Position numbers and translations under genes: made by a program
Shown: one piece after another, positions 56,756-64,000 of the stretch
Layout: the number at the start of each line of letters is the position of its first letter
How positions within the stretch are numbered: position 1 is the first letter of the stretch
Notes under the pieces: generated by a model
Seen by the model: the letters and a program-made list of their open reading frames with translations, nothing else
What the model was told of the DNA's origin: nothing
The model's database searches: none
Assembly (NCBI RefSeq): GCF_000687875.1
Contig: NZ_JHYG01000001.1
Location: 413,656-477,655, forward strand
DNA from: Acidocella facilis ATCC 35904
Lineage (GTDB): Bacteria > Pseudomonadota > Alphaproteobacteria > Acetobacterales > Acetobacteraceae
DNA length: 64,000 bases
Reading direction: 5' to 3'

Positions 56756-58830
56756 TAATGCGCCTCCACGTGAGAATAATGGTGGTGGGAACGGTCCGGC
56801 TGTTCGGAGACCACCGAGCCCAGAGCGAGGTCACGCTCCATCGCCGCGATCTCTTCCGGCTGCAGATGATAGCCCTCATTCTTGTAGAAGGAGCGGATGA
56901 TCACGCAGACGATCAGCGCCGTCAGCGAAATCGCCGCCAGCCACCAGATGCGCCAGATCATCGCAAAGCCCCAGACCGCGGCCAGCATGCCGATGACGAA
57001 CGGCATCCCGGTATTGCTCGGCATATGGATGGCCTCGAAATGTTCGGGCTGCGCCTTGTCCAGCCCGTGCTTGCGGCGCCAGGCCAGCTCGTCGCGGGTG
57101 TTCACCTGCGGCGTCACCGCGAAATTATAGAACGGCACCGGCGAGGGGGTGAGCCATTCCAGCGTGCGCGAGGTGCCCCAGGCATCCGGGCCGGCCGCGT
57201 TCTTCTTGCGGTTGACGATGGAGAAGACCAGCATCAGCGCAAAGCAGGCCAGCGAGATCACATACAGGATCATGCCGATTTCCTCGACCACCAGCATCGG
57301 CTTCCAGGCCGTGTTGAAGGTCCAGTCCAGACGGCGGGTTTCGCCCTCGAAGCCCAGCGCGAACATCGCGGTGAAGACGATGAGCGTGGCGATGGAGAAG
57401 GTCCAGAAGAAGGCCTTGCCCCAGCTCTCATCGAGCCTGAAACCGAACACTTTCGGGAACCAGTAGGAGACGCCCGCGAAGGCGGCGGCGACGACCAGCA
57501 GCACCATGCAGTGGAAATGCGCGATGACGAAGACCGAATCATGCACCGTATAGTTCACCGCCGGGATCGCCAGCATCATGCCGGTGAGGCCGCCGGCCAG
57601 CAGCAGGAACAGCCCGAACATCGCCCACAGCATCGGCACCGTATAGGTGATGCGGGCGCGATACATGGTGAAGGCCCAGTTGAACACCTTCACGCCGGTG
57701 GGGATGCCGACCAGCATGGTGGCGACGGAGAAGAAGCCGTTAATGTCCGGCCCCGCCCCCATGGTGAAGAAGTGATGCAGCCATACCACCCAGGAAACGC
57801 CGGCGATGGCGAAGGAGGCCGCGACCATGGTGACATAGCCAAAGAGCGGCTTCTCGCAGAAGGTCGGCACGACCTCGGAGAGAATGCCGAACACCGGCAG
57901 AATCAGGAAGTACACCTCCGGATGGCCCCAGAGCCAGAACAGGTTGGTATACAGCATCAGGTTGCCGCCCATGCCGGCGGTGAAGAAATGCGTGCCCAGA
58001 TAACGGTCCGCACCCAGCAGCGCCAACGCAACACCCAGCACCGGGAAGGCGGTGAGGCCGATGATGTTGGTGGAGAGCGTCGTCCAGCTGAAAATCGGCA
58101 TGCGGAACCAGGTCATCCCCGGGGCGCGCATTTCCACGATGGTGACGATCATATTGATCGCGTTCAGCGTGGTGCCGACCGAGGAGATCTGAATCGCCCA
58201 CATCCAGTAATCGACACCGGTGGAGGGGGAATAGGGCAGCTCGGTCAGCGGGATCAGACCGACCCAGCCGGCGGCCGAGAAGTCACCCACGAACAGCGAG
58301 AGCATGACCAGCCCGGCGGCCCCGGCGGTGAGCCAGAGCGACAGCGCGTTCATGTAAGGGAAGGCCATGTCGCGCGCGCCCAGCTGCAACGGCACCACGA
58401 TATTCTGGAAGCCGGTGAGGATGGGGGTGGCGGCGAACAGGATCATGATGGTCCCGTGCGCGGAATAGACCTGGTCGAAATGGAAGGGCGGCAGGAAGCC
58501 GTGCTGCGCGCCCATATAGCCAGGGGCATTCGGGCCGTTGGCCAGCACCTGCTGGGTGCGGATCAGCAAACCGTCGGCGAAGCCGCGGAAGAGCATGACC
58601 AGGCCGATGACGATATACATCACGCCGATCTTCTTATGATCGACCGTGGTCAGCCATTCGCGCCAGAAATACCCGACTTTCTTGAAGTAGAGCACGGCGC
58701 CGACCACCACGATGGCGGCCAGCATGGCGCCCGCGAAGGTATATTGCAGGATGGGGATATTATACGGGATCTGATCCAGCGTGAGGCGGCCGAAGAGCGG
58801 CGACCAAGGACCGGGAACGTGTACTTGCAT
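56755..58830 (-). CDS. cyoB: cytochrome o ubiquinol oxidase subunit I
   Basis: A 691-residue haem-copper oxidase subunit with about 15 transmembrane helices. CuB/haem ligands: WLWGHPEVYFLILP (His-Tyr cross-link pair), LHHFFTMG, and VIAHFHCMVLLV. The D-channel entry (SVDNxxx-type) and K-channel residues are in family positions. It reduces oxygen to water and pumps protons. A GGAAGG lies 11 bases before the ATG. Whether the high-spin haem is o or a (Acetobacter has both forms) cannot be told from sequence. Confidence 0.96.
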   Translation of the reverse strand: MQVHVPGPWSPLFGRLTLDQIPYNIPILQYTFAGAMLAAIVVVGAVLYFKKVGYFWREWLTTVDHKKIGVMYIVIGLVMLFRGFADGLLIRTQQVLANGPNAPGYMGAQHGFLPPFHFDQVYSAHGTIMILFAATPILTGFQNIVVPLQLGARDMAFPYMNALSLWLTAGAAGLVMLSLFVGDFSAAGWVGLIPLTELPYSPSTGVDYWMWAIQISSVGTTLNAINMIVTIVEMRAPGMTWFRMPIFSWTTLSTNIIGLTAFPVLGVALALLGADRYLGTHFFTAGMGGNLMLYTNLFWLWGHPEVYFLILPVFGILSEVVPTFCEKPLFGYVTMVAASFAIAGVSWVVWLHHFFTMGAGPDINGFFSVATMLVGIPTGVKVFNWAFTMYRARITYTVPMLWAMFGLFLLLAGGLTGMMLAIPAVNYTVHDSVFVIAHFHCMVLLVVAAAFAGVSYWFPKVFGFRLDESWGKAFFWTFSIATLIVFTAMFALGFEGETRRLDWTFNTAWKPMLVVEEIGMILYVISLACFALMLVFSIVNRKKNAAGPDAWGTSRTLEWLTPSPVPFYNFAVTPQVNTRDELAWRRKHGLDKAQPEHFEAIHMPSNTGMPFVIGMLAAVWGFAMIWRIWWLAAISLTALIVCVIIRSFYKNEGYHLQPEEIAAMERDLALGSVVSEQPDRSHHHYSHVEAH

Positions 58831-58849
58831 GATCTAACCTTCCTTCGCG

Positions 58850-59773
58850 CTACTTCTCGGTCTCGTTGGAGGCGATGCTCTTGGTGAGAGCGGCCGAGAC
58901 GGGATAGACCACGCCGGCCTGCGCCGCGGCCACGACCTTGTCGAAGAGTTGCGGATCGGGGTTGGAGAAATAGGAGATCTTGGCGCCGATATTGGCGTGC
59001 GGCTGGGCCAGTTTCTGGAAAGTGGCATAGCTCAGCTGATCCGGGCTGGCGGCCGCTTTCTGCACCCAGGCAGTGAAATCAGCCGGGGAGACGATCTTGG
59101 TGTCGAACTGCATCCAGGAGAAGCCGGCACCGGAGAAATCGGCGGCGAAGCCGGTCCATTGGCCGAGCTTGGGCGCGTCGAACGTGTCCTTGGTGCGCAT
59201 GCCCGGCATCACCGCGATCATCGGCAGCAGCTGCGGCACATAGATGTCGTTTGAGACGGAGGCGGAGGTCAGGTTGAACTTCACCACGGCACCCTGCGGG
59301 ACAACCAGCTGGTCGATGGTGGCGATCTTCTGCTGCGGATAGACGAAAATCCACTGCCAGTCGGTGGCGATGACATCGACATGCAGGACATTCTGCGGGT
59401 CCGCGGCGATCTGCTTCTGCAGCAACCCGGGGTTGTACGGCTCGATCGCGTACAAGGTTTTCACCGTGTACCAGCCAAGCCCGCCGACGATGAGCAGCGG
59501 CACGCCCCACACCAGCAATTCCAGCGCCGTGTTGTGCGACCAATCCGGGTCGTGCTTGGCGTTGGCGCCGGCGCGGTAGCGCCAGCCGAACCAGACAATC
59601 ACTAGCAGCACCGGCAGAATGACCAGCATCATCACGACCGTATCGACGATCGTGGCGTGCCATTCCTGGGTGGCAATCAGATTCTCCGGGTGGAACAGCA
59701 GGTAGTCTCCGCTCGAGGCGCAGGCGGCCAGCGCCAGCATGGGGAGCAGAGCGAGATAGGGTTTCAGTCTCAA
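58850..59773 (-). CDS. cyoA: cytochrome o ubiquinol oxidase subunit II
   Basis: 307 residues from the TTG at 59773, which has GAGG 5 bases upstream; a longer frame lacks a good start. Lipoprotein signal RLKPYLALLPMLALAAC with the lipobox Cys at 18. Two transmembrane helices follow, then a periplasmic cupredoxin domain. The CuA ligands are missing (DFSGAGFSWMQF where oxidases have CxExCG), as expected for a quinol rather than cytochrome c oxidase. It heads cyoABCD. Confidence 0.93.
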   Translation of the reverse strand: MRLKPYLALLPMLALAACASSGDYLLFHPENLIATQEWHATIVDTVVMMLVILPVLLVIVWFGWRYRAGANAKHDPDWSHNTALELLVWGVPLLIVGGLGWYTVKTLYAIEPYNPGLLQKQIAADPQNVLHVDVIATDWQWIFVYPQQKIATIDQLVVPQGAVVKFNLTSASVSNDIYVPQLLPMIAVMPGMRTKDTFDAPKLGQWTGFAADFSGAGFSWMQFDTKIVSPADFTAWVQKAAASPDQLSYATFQKLAQPHANIGAKISYFSNPDPQLFDKVVAAAQAGVVYPVSAALTKSIASNETEK

Positions 59774-59838
59774 GGCTGCCTCGCGTCTAAGATTTCCACC
59801 TCCCGCACCAGCGCAAACCGGCCCGGACGGCACTTCAC

Positions 59839-59876
59839 GTTGAGCCGCGCGGCATATTCACGCCGCGCGGCTCAAC
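59839..59876. promoter_or_regulatory. Stable hairpin upstream of cyoA
   Basis: GTTGAGCCGCGCGGC, an 8-base loop, exact complement: a 15-bp perfect stem 66 bases before the cyoA TTG. It may lie in the leader, where it could stabilise mRNA or attenuate, or it may terminate the upstream DUF2189 transcript; no T-run follows on the leftward strand. Confidence 0.5.
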
Positions 59877-59928
59877 ATAGACAGCCTTTATATTGATTGA
59901 TTGCAAACGGAAAGCCATTGTCACATTT

Positions 59929-59959
59929 TGACATGACATATCAGAAATCTGACATGACA
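59929..59959. promoter_or_regulatory. Tandem TGACATGACA sites upstream of cyo
   Basis: Two exact copies (59929-59938 and 59950-59959) start 21 bases apart, two helical turns. They lie between the cyo hairpin and the DUF2189 stop. The arrangement suits binding of a dimeric regulator such as a response regulator; which one is unknown. Confidence 0.5.
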
Positions 59960-60013
59960 GGCTTCAACACCTATTCGCGACGCCTTATATACCAGAGGCG
60001 TGCCTTTTGCGCC

Positions 60014-60853
60014 TCAACCGTTGCGAATCATCCGCCGATAGAGATGCCAGGCGCTATGTCCGAGGATGGGAATCGTCACCGCCAGGCCGATCAGCCCAGG
60101 AATCGCCCCGATCAGCAGCAAACCGGCAATAAGAAGACCCCAAATCAGCGTTACCGCGGGATTGGCAAGAGCCGCCCTCACCGAGACTGACACTGCCTCG
60201 GCAACCCCAATTTCATGGTCAAGCGCCAGCTGAAAGGAAACCAGCGCCGTGGCCAGTGCCACCACCCCGAACACCGCGCCGACGAGCACCCCGATCAGAA
60301 TCATCTCATGGCCGGGGGCGGTGGCGAAAGTGGCATGCAGGAAGCTGCCGGTACCGGGAGCGCTACCCAGCGTTGTGTGGTAAATCACACCGGCAACCGC
60401 GATCCAGACCGCGAACAGCCCGATCAACAGCAAGGCCAGGCGCTTGATGACGCTCCCACGCGGCGACTCGAAGATCGCCCCGGCGGCATCTACGGTCGCG
60501 ACTCCGTCGCGCTCACGCTGCCGGCTCAGCGCGCCGAACCAGATCGTTGCCACTGGGCCAACCAGCGCCATGCCGCTCGCAACAGGAAAAAGCAACGGCA
60601 AAAAATGCCGGTCGATCAAGGCAATGGCGATAAACAACGCCGCCAGCGGATAGATGACGACCATCACCAGCACATCGGTCCGGCAGGCCAGCCAGTCCTG
60701 CACCCCCTCGCGCAAGGCGGCACGCAGATCGCCAAAGCCGATCTTCTGCACCGTTACCGGGCTGGTATCGGCTTCCGGATGGGTCGTCGTGGGGTAAGGC
60801 TGTCCACCGGGATAGTCTGTATCATGCACGGCCTTAATCAGCGTAGCAGCCAT
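60014..60853 (-). CDS. DUF2189 integral membrane protein
   Basis: 279 residues from the ATG at 60853 (GGGAGAAG 4 bases upstream); an upstream TTG adds 18 residues. A soluble N-terminus with KIGFGDLRAALREGVQDWLACR near residues 38-59 precedes six hydrophobic segments (about 65-90, 93-110, 145-165, 190-225, 245-275). DUF2189 is often found near cytochrome oxidase genes in alphaproteobacteria; it lies directly upstream of cyo here. Function unknown. Confidence 0.82.
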   Translation of the reverse strand: MAATLIKAVHDTDYPGGQPYPTTTHPEADTSPVTVQKIGFGDLRAALREGVQDWLACRTDVLVMVVIYPLAALFIAIALIDRHFLPLLFPVASGMALVGPVATIWFGALSRQRERDGVATVDAAGAIFESPRGSVIKRLALLLIGLFAVWIAVAGVIYHTTLGSAPGTGSFLHATFATAPGHEMILIGVLVGAVFGVVALATALVSFQLALDHEIGVAEAVSVSVRAALANPAVTLIWGLLIAGLLLIGAIPGLIGLAVTIPILGHSAWHLYRRMIRNG

Positions 60854-60990
60854 CGGTCTTCTCCCAATTTTTGCCCATTTCGGGTCTTGCCCCTTTTGGG
60901 CGGGCAAATTTTCTTCTTCTTTTGATTTAAGACCGTTTTGGCGTTTTCAACCAGAAAAATCGTAACCGCGTCTCCAGAATTCCGAGGCTT

Positions 60991-61806
60991 CTATCCGGCC
61001 CGCGCATGGGCGGTGGCGGCGGCGAACAGTTCGGCATCCGGATGCTGGCCGGTATAGAGGGTGAATTGCTCCAGCGCCTGCAGCGCCACGATCTGCGCGC
61101 CGGTGACCACGGATTTGCCCAGCTGCCGGGCGGCATGGACCAAGGGCGTCTCGGCCGGCACCGCCACCACATCCATCACCGCCAAGGCGCGCTCGATCAT
61201 CGGCTCCGGGAAGGCGTAATGCCCCTCCTCCGGCCCGCCCGCCATGCCGATGGGGGTGGCATTGAGCAGATAATCCGCCTCCACCCCGTCCGTGCTGGCC
61301 GCCCATTCATAGGAGCAACCTTGCGCCAGCGCCCTGCCCTGCGCCTCATTGCGGGCGATGATGATGCCGTTTTCATAGCCTGAGAGCTTCAGCGCATAGG
61401 CGACCGCCTTGGCCATGCCGCCACTGCCGCGCAGCGCCACCCGCGCGCTGGGGGGCAGACCGGCCTGGCGCAACAGATCCCGCACCGCGATGAAATCCGT
61501 ATTATAAGCCACCAGCCTTCCATGCTCATTGACGATGGTGTTGACCGACTGGATCGCCGCCGCCGAGGGGGTGAGCTCATCCAGCAGCGGGATGCAGGCT
61601 TCCTTATAGGGCATGGAGACGCCGCAGCCGCGGATTTTCAGGGCGCGCAGGCCACGAATGGCGCCTTCCAGATCCTCCGTGGTGCAGGCTTTGTAAATAT
61701 AATTCAGCCCCAAATTCTGGTAGAGATAATTATGGAAGCGTGTGCCGAAATTGCTGGGCCGCGCCGCGAGCGAAATGCAGATAATGGTATCCTTGTCTAT
61801 GCTCAT
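60991..61806 (-). CDS. shikimate 5-dehydrogenase-like protein
   Basis: 271 residues from the ATG at 61806, with GGAGGG 8-13 bases upstream. The catalytic Lys is in GVSMPYKEACIP near residue 63 and the Asp in VAYNTDFIAVRDLL near 98, as in AroE. The NADP-binding segment ALRGSGGMAKAVAYAL is near 125. The substrate-binding SxS motif of AroE (near residue 15) is replaced (ISLAARPSNFGTRFHNYL), so the substrate may not be shikimate. It has no other aromatic-pathway gene nearby. Confidence 0.78.
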   Translation of the reverse strand: MSIDKDTIICISLAARPSNFGTRFHNYLYQNLGLNYIYKACTTEDLEGAIRGLRALKIRGCGVSMPYKEACIPLLDELTPSAAAIQSVNTIVNEHGRLVAYNTDFIAVRDLLRQAGLPPSARVALRGSGGMAKAVAYALKLSGYENGIIIARNEAQGRALAQGCSYEWAASTDGVEADYLLNATPIGMAGGPEEGHYAFPEPMIERALAVMDVVAVPAETPLVHAARQLGKSVVTGAQIVALQALEQFTLYTGQHPDAELFAAATAHARAG

Positions 61807-61926
61807 CGGCCTGCCCTCCTGGTTGGCGCAGACTAGCATAAAAGTCAGGCATCAAAACCATGCCTGGACGCGATGGGGCGCCAGAGCGCAGTTTGCCGTT
61901 CCGCAGAAGCGTTGAAGGAGCTTGTG

Positions 61927-62589
61927 ATGCGTCGCCTCTCTCTCGTCCCGGTCTTTCTCGGCCTCGCCGGCGCTGCGCAGGCCGCCCTGCCCGCCCCCGC
62001 CTACAACCCGCCCGATACCGCCAGCAGCGAAACCGCCATTCTCTCCGGCGGCTGCTTCTGGGGGGTGCAGGGCGTGTTCGAGCATGTGAAGGGTGTCAGC
62101 CAGGCGCTGTCAGGCTATACCGGCGGGCAGAAAGCCACGGCGGATTACGAGACGGTGAGCACTGGCAGCACCGGCCACGCGGAATCGGTGAAGATCACCT
62201 TCAACCCGCGGGTGATTTCCTATGGCCAGATCCTGCAGATCTATTTCGCCGTCACCGCCGACCCGACCGAGCTGAACTACCAGGGCCCGGACCATGGCAC
62301 CCAATATCGCGGGGAAATCTGGACGACCTCGCCGCAGCAGAAGGAGATCGCCACACGCTATATCGCGCAGCTTGGCGCGGATCATGCCTTCCCGGCGCCG
62401 ATCGTCACCCGCGTGGATGCGGCGATGCCGTTCTATCCGGCCGAGGGCTATCATCAGGATTTCCTGATCCACCATCCGGATAATCCCTATATCGTCTTCA
62501 ACGACATCCCGAAGGTGGAAGCGCTGAAAGCGCAATTCCCGGCTTTGTATGAAACCGATCCGGTGACGGTTCTGAAAGGCAATACATGA
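61927..62589 (+). CDS. msrA: exported peptide methionine sulfoxide reductase MsrA
   Basis: 220 residues from the ATG at 61927. A signal peptide ([20 protein letters not shown]) sends it to the periplasm. Catalytic Cys43 is in [28 protein letters not shown] near 98 and [15 protein letters not shown] near 187 complete the site. Cys43 is the only Cys in the protein, so the usual resolving Cys is missing. It overlaps msrB by 4 bases. Confidence 0.93.
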   Translation: MRRLSLVPVFLGLAGAAQAALPAPAYNPPDTASSETAILSGGCFWGVQGVFEHVKGVSQALSGYTGGQKATADYETVSTGSTGHAESVKITFNPRVISYGQILQIYFAVTADPTELNYQGPDHGTQYRGEIWTTSPQQKEIATRYIAQLGADHAFPAPIVTRVDAAMPFYPAEGYHQDFLIHHPDNPYIVFNDIPKVEALKAQFPALYETDPVTVLKGNT

Positions 62590-63041
62590 TCCGCCGTATG
62601 TTCCTGCTGGCCGGCGCCAGCGCCCTGGCGCTGGGCGCGAAGGCCCGCGCCGCCTACCGGGTGACGCACACGGACGCCGAATGGCGCCGGCTGCTCACCC
62701 CGGCGCAATATGAGATTTTGCGCCAGCAAGGCACCGAGCCGCCCTTTAGCTCGGCGCTGCTGAACGAGCATCGCAAAGGCATTTTCCATTGCGCCGGCTG
62801 CGCGCTGCCCCTGTTCTCCTCCGCCACCAAATATGACAGCGGCACCGGCTGGCCCAGCTTTTACGCGCCGCTGCCGCATGCGGTGGATGAGCAGAACGAT
62901 ACCAGCTTCGGCATGGACCGCACCGAGGTGCATTGCAGCCAATGTGGCGGGCATCTGGGGCATGTGTTCCCGGATGGGCCGCGCCCGACCGGGCTGCGCT
63001 ATTGCATGAATGGGTTGGCGTTGAGTTTCACGCCGGCGTGA
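62586..63041 (+). CDS. msrB: exported peptide methionine sulfoxide reductase MsrB
   Basis: 151 residues. An N-terminal [15 protein letters not shown] segment looks like a Tat- or Sec-type signal. Zinc CxxC pairs are CAGC near residue 60 and CSQC near 106; the catalytic Cys is in [10 protein letters not shown] near 132. The common resolving Cys of SGCGWPSF is replaced by Thr (SGTGWPSF). It repairs Met-R-sulfoxide, partnering MsrA (Met-S-sulfoxide). Confidence 0.93.
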   Translation: MIRRMFLLAGASALALGAKARAAYRVTHTDAEWRRLLTPAQYEILRQQGTEPPFSSALLNEHRKGIFHCAGCALPLFSSATKYDSGTGWPSFYAPLPHAVDEQNDTSFGMDRTEVHCSQCGGHLGHVFPDGPRPTGLRYCMNGLALSFTPA

Positions 63042-63048
63042 GGGCGAC

Positions 63049-63094
63049 GTGGGGGCTTTTTGAAAAAAGCCCCCACACCCCCAAAAACTTTTGC
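63049..63094. terminator. Terminator-like element between msrB and eda
   Basis: GTGGGGGCTTTTT, loop G, AAAAAAGCCCCCAC (63049-63076), then ACCCCCAAAAACTTTTGC ending 3 bases from the eda stop codon. Shared by two convergent genes, typical of the family. Confidence 0.75.
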
Positions 63095-63097
63095 GAC

Positions 63098-63730
63098 TTA
63101 TGCTTTGAGTTTCGCCGCCTCTGCCGCCAGCTTGGTGATGGCGGCCCAATCCTTCGCCGCCACCAGCTCCGTCTTCACCATCCAGGAGCCGCCGACGCAC
63201 AGTACGTTGGGCAGCTTCAGATAGCGCGGGGCGATCTCCGGGGTGATGCCGCCGGTCGGGCAGAATTGCAGCTGCGGCAGCGGCGAGGCGATGGAGGAGA
63301 GGAACGGTGCCCCGCCCGCCGCCTCGGCCGGAAAGAATTTCGCAAACCGATAGCCGCGCTCGATCAGCACCATCGCCTCGGAAGCGCTGGCGATGCCGGG
63401 CAGCGGGGCGAGGTCCGCATCCTCCGCCGCATCCAGAAGTTTGCGCGTCGCCCCAGGCGAGACCGCGAATTGCGCGCCGGCCTTCGCCGCCTGCTTGTAA
63501 TGCTTGGCGGTGAGCACGGTGCCGACCCCGGCCACCGCCCCCTCCACCTCATTCGCCACGGCGCGGATCGCCTCCAACGCTACAGGCGTGCGCAGCGTGA
63601 TCTCGATCGCCTTCAGCCCGCCTTGCACCAAAGCGCGGGCCAGCGGCACCGCATCCGCCACATCATCGATGATCACCACCGGGATCACCGGGGCGAGCTT
63701 CATGATGGTTTCCAAACCCTCCTGGATCAT
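63098..63730 (-). CDS. eda: 2-keto-3-deoxy-6-phosphogluconate aldolase
   Basis: A 210-residue class I aldolase. VVIIDDVADAVPLARALVQGGLKAIEITLRT is the N-terminal Glu/Arg region, GAVAGVGTVLTAKHYKQAAKAGAQFAVSPG includes the typical GxGT, and the Schiff-base Lys is in GYRFAKFFPAEAAGG near residue 133 (FKFFPA type). It cleaves KDPG to pyruvate and glyceraldehyde 3-phosphate. It overlaps edd by 4 bases, forming the Entner-Doudoroff pair. Confidence 0.93.
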   Translation of the reverse strand: MIQEGLETIMKLAPVIPVVIIDDVADAVPLARALVQGGLKAIEITLRTPVALEAIRAVANEVEGAVAGVGTVLTAKHYKQAAKAGAQFAVSPGATRKLLDAAEDADLAPLPGIASASEAMVLIERGYRFAKFFPAEAAGGAPFLSSIASPLPQLQFCPTGGITPEIAPRYLKLPNVLCVGGSWMVKTELVAAKDWAAITKLAAEAAKLKA

Positions 63731-64000
63731 GCGTGCGACTCCTCGTAGGCGAAAATGCTAGCGCCAAGATCGGCGCGGCTGACCAGATGGCGGAAGGGCG
63801 CGAACAGCTCCCGCCCGGTGCCGTGATGGCTGGCCTCGAGATCCGCCAGCGCCTCTGCGCGCGCCTCCCATTCAGCCGCATCCACCAGCGCGCTCAACGT
63901 GCCGGCCTTGGCATCGACGCGGACGATGTCGCCATCCTTCAGCTTCGCCAGCGGCCCCCCGGCCAGCGCCTCCGGTGTGGCGTGGATGGCGGAGAGCACC
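63727..64000 (-). CDS. edd: phosphogluconate dehydratase, C-terminal part (cut by window edge)
   Basis: About 91 residues of the C-terminus are visible: [28 protein letters not shown] and [26 protein letters not shown], which match the end of Edd, where [19 protein letters not shown] sequence is characteristic. The remainder, including the [4Fe-4S] cysteines, lies beyond 64000. It dehydrates 6-phosphogluconate to KDPG for the next gene. Confidence 0.88.
   Translation of the reverse strand, partial: VLSAIHATPEALAGGPLAKLKDGDIVRVDAKAGTLSALVDAAEWEARAEALADLEASHHGTGRELFAPFRHLVSRADLGASIFAYEESHA

Noticed and set aside
56737..58887. A 716-codon rightward open frame opposite cyoB
   Set aside because: Composition is His/Gly/Asp/Arg-rich shadow sequence and cyoB on the other strand has all its ligands.
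59897..60190. A 97-codon rightward frame upstream of cyo
   Set aside because: It overlaps the DUF2189 gene and the regulatory repeats, has no SD and no hydrophobic or domain pattern.

Overview
This 64 kb window is a stretch of high-GC bacterial chromosome packed with ordinary metabolic operons. Overlapping ATGA/GTGA junctions, a complete cytochrome bo3-type quinol oxidase operon, a NadQ-type NAD regulator, PreTA-type pyrimidine reduction and Entner-Doudoroff genes point to an alphaproteobacterium. The recurrent GC-rich intergenic palindromes recall Acetobacteraceae, but that placement is inferred from style rather than from a marker gene. I see no rRNA, tRNA, CRISPR array, transposase, integrase or prophage. 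The window cuts one gene at each end: an LLM-family flavin oxidoreductase at the left and edd at the right.

Layout. (1) 1-7089: a GntR-controlled cluster. A leftward arm (DUF1185/AA_synth protein, alpha/beta hydrolase, LLM flavin oxidoreductase) and a rightward arm (NIPSNAP protein plus a four-gene spermidine/putrescine-type ABC importer) each start at a matched promoter holding the same 20-bp palindrome. This is the best candidate for an undescribed catabolic system here. (2) 7108-8981: bioF-bioC. (3) 9111-16629: nadABC, its Nudix-like regulator, and the urease structural genes ureDABC, all leftward; the regulator sits directly behind ureC and two tandem operators precede nadA. (4) 16987-24908: an autotransporter, efp, an unusual palindromic intergenic region containing a perfectly abutting cloverleaf, suhB, a MotA/MotB-like envelope complex with an OmpA-like partner, and 5-formyl-THF cyclo-ligase. 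(5) 24899-29912: housekeeping genes (YidB-like protein, pterin dehydratase, Deg protease, Mrp, HolC, ferritin-like protein, host-attachment-family protein). (6) 30104-31989: GDP-mannose dehydratase and a sugar reductase, probably for GDP-rhamnose. (7) 32161-34469: two crotonases and a TetR regulator. (8) 34470-44033: a reductive pyrimidine degradation locus (preT-preA, amidohydrolase, NMT1-type ABC importer, RutR-like regulator, dihydropyrimidinase). (9) 44114-55296: an MFS transporter, then a fatty acid uptake, activation and beta-oxidation locus (thioesterase, FadD, DUF2147, FadL, MerR regulator, thiolase, FadB-type fusion, acyl-CoA dehydrogenase). (10) 55359-64000: a small basic protein, cyoABCD, a DUF2189 membrane protein, a shikimate-dehydrogenase-like protein, exported MsrA/MsrB, eda and edd.

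Many 3' ends carry a shared signature: a TAA stop codon, a short gap, the box (G)CAAAAGTTTTTGG on the transcript strand, then a hairpin whose loop side is T-run/A-run. At least eight copies occur, mostly between convergent genes, and they probably act as transcription terminators.

The theme is nitrogen and carbon scavenging: urease, pyrimidine reduction, and an unidentified substrate imported by the polyamine-type transporter, alongside fatty acid oxidation and quinol-linked respiration.
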